IMG/VR virus record: IMGVR_UViG_3300017987_000046
Coordinates: 1 to 30,008 of that record
Direction: 5' to 3' (one strand)
DNA from: a virus
Length of the DNA stretch: 30,008 bases
The notes below the pieces were generated by a model, which did not search any database, was not told the DNA's origin, and saw nothing but the letters and a program-made list of their open reading frames with translations. Both the position numbers and the translations under genes were made by a program. Shown piece by piece: positions 28,818 through 30,008 of this stretch. Numbering within the stretch: position 1 is the stretch's first letter; the number at the start of each line of letters is the position of its first letter.

Positions 28818-28859
28818 AAAACCCCCCTTCCCGCCGTTGGCGGGAAGGGGGGTTTTTTT
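28818..28859 (+). terminator. Terminator after the serine recombinase
   Basis: An 18-bp perfect stem (28818-28835 with 28839-28856) with loop GTT and a run of seven T. It is the longest perfect stem in the window, and its AAAA flank makes it effective on the opposite strand too, where a convergent gene ends at 28883. Confidence 0.92.
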
Positions 28860-28882
28860 ATTTAATATTATATCATTATGCT

Positions 28883-29146
28883 CTAAAGGTGTTCTGGGTC
28901 AGATTTCTTTTTTGGTGAATATTTCTTTGTGCTATCTTGTGTTTTTTTGGCTTCTCGGGCCTTTTTCAGGCGGTTCCTGTTTGCTTCTCTTTGCTCTTCT
29001 GTTAATTGCCTTCTTTTGTAATTGGGATTCTTTCCCAATCTAAAGGGATAGAGTGGGCAGTCTGTTATTTGGCAAAGTTTAACTTCTTTCTTGTTATCCC
29101 CAGAGCATTCAAGACAATTAGATCTGATTGCTTTTATAGGTGTCAT
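28883..29146 (-). CDS. Small Cys-rich phage protein (87 aa)
   Basis: MTPIKAIRSNCLECSGDNKKEVKLCQITDCPLYPFRLGKNP is a widely shared short phage motif with four to five Cys (CLEC ... C ... C), probably a zinc-binding knuckle, followed by a very basic tail (QREANRNRLKKAREAKKTQDS). The role is unknown to me; nucleic-acid binding is likely from charge. A near-perfect Shine-Dalgarno site (AAGGAGG) precedes the ATG at 29146. A TTGACA lies upstream on this strand with a weak -10 (TAAGGT, 18-bp spacer). It is divergent from the collagen-like gene. Confidence 0.8.
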   Translation of the reverse strand: MTPIKAIRSNCLECSGDNKKEVKLCQITDCPLYPFRLGKNPNYKRRQLTEEQREANRNRLKKAREAKKTQDSTKKYSPKKKSDPEHL

Positions 29147-29207
29147 TGTTATTTCCTCCTTTCGATCACCTTACCACAATCAGTTATACAATGTCAAGCA
29201 TAAATAA

Positions 29208-30008
<801 letters not shown>

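Overview
The window reads as one complete, circular genome of a tailed phage with an HK97-type head and a long non-contractile tail (siphovirus). The first 100 bases are identical to the last 100 (1-100 = 29909-30008). Closing the circle there keeps a collagen-like tail gene in frame across the junction (29211 to 30008, then 101 to 634), so the unique circle is about 29,908 bp. A large serine recombinase suggests a temperate or integrative life style. The host cannot be read directly. The style of several tail proteins (SPS-repeat tail protein, 280-aa tail protein, small 'LTG' repeat protein) and the GT9-like enzyme recalls phages and prophages of the Planctomycetes/Verrucomicrobia group. That is recollection of family style, not a search result.

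Layout. 1-2232 (+): tail fibre/accessory structural genes. 2233-7291 (+): HNH nuclease, small terminase, a small unknown, large terminase, portal, prohead protease. 7266-8889 (+): two glycosyltransferases inserted between protease and capsid. 8890-13442 (+): major capsid, connectors, tail-completion proteins, tail tube, and the tail assembly chaperone pair joined by a -1 frameshift. 13493-17810 (+): tape measure, a distal-tail candidate, and a tail protein fused to a Stealth-like sugar transferase domain. 17807-21015: a glycan cassette (GT34-like, methyltransferase, GT9-like and sulfotransferase on +; GT2 on -). 21012-23447 (mostly -): small unknowns, an AAA+-type ATPase and a YubB/DUF1281-like protein. 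23847-24944 (+): HTH protein, DCL/DUF3223-HNH protein and a possible small gene. 24959-26280 (+): repeats, an AT-rich tract and three 21-bp iterons leading into a replication-initiator-like gene, the best candidate origin. 26327-27027 (-): a small protein and a secreted protein. 27142-28809 (+): recombinase with interleaved inverted repeats upstream. 28883-29146 (-): a Cys-rich small protein.

How it works together. The structural block is a canonical HK97 head plus siphovirus tail. Seven enzymes of glycan chemistry (five free glycosyltransferase-like proteins, one methyltransferase, one sulfotransferase), plus an eighth transferase domain fused to a tail protein, suggest that the phage builds or decorates a methylated, possibly sulfated glycan on the virion or the host surface.

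The most unusual features are: (1) about 28 near-perfect hairpins scattered over the genome, many inside coding regions; (2) the tail-protein/sugar-transferase fusion with the sulfation/methylation cassette; (3) two glycosyltransferase genes whose natural start position holds ATA; (4) structured leaders that place the Shine-Dalgarno sites of the major capsid and tail tube genes inside stems. I recognise no lysis genes, CI-type repressor, DNA polymerase or tRNA.
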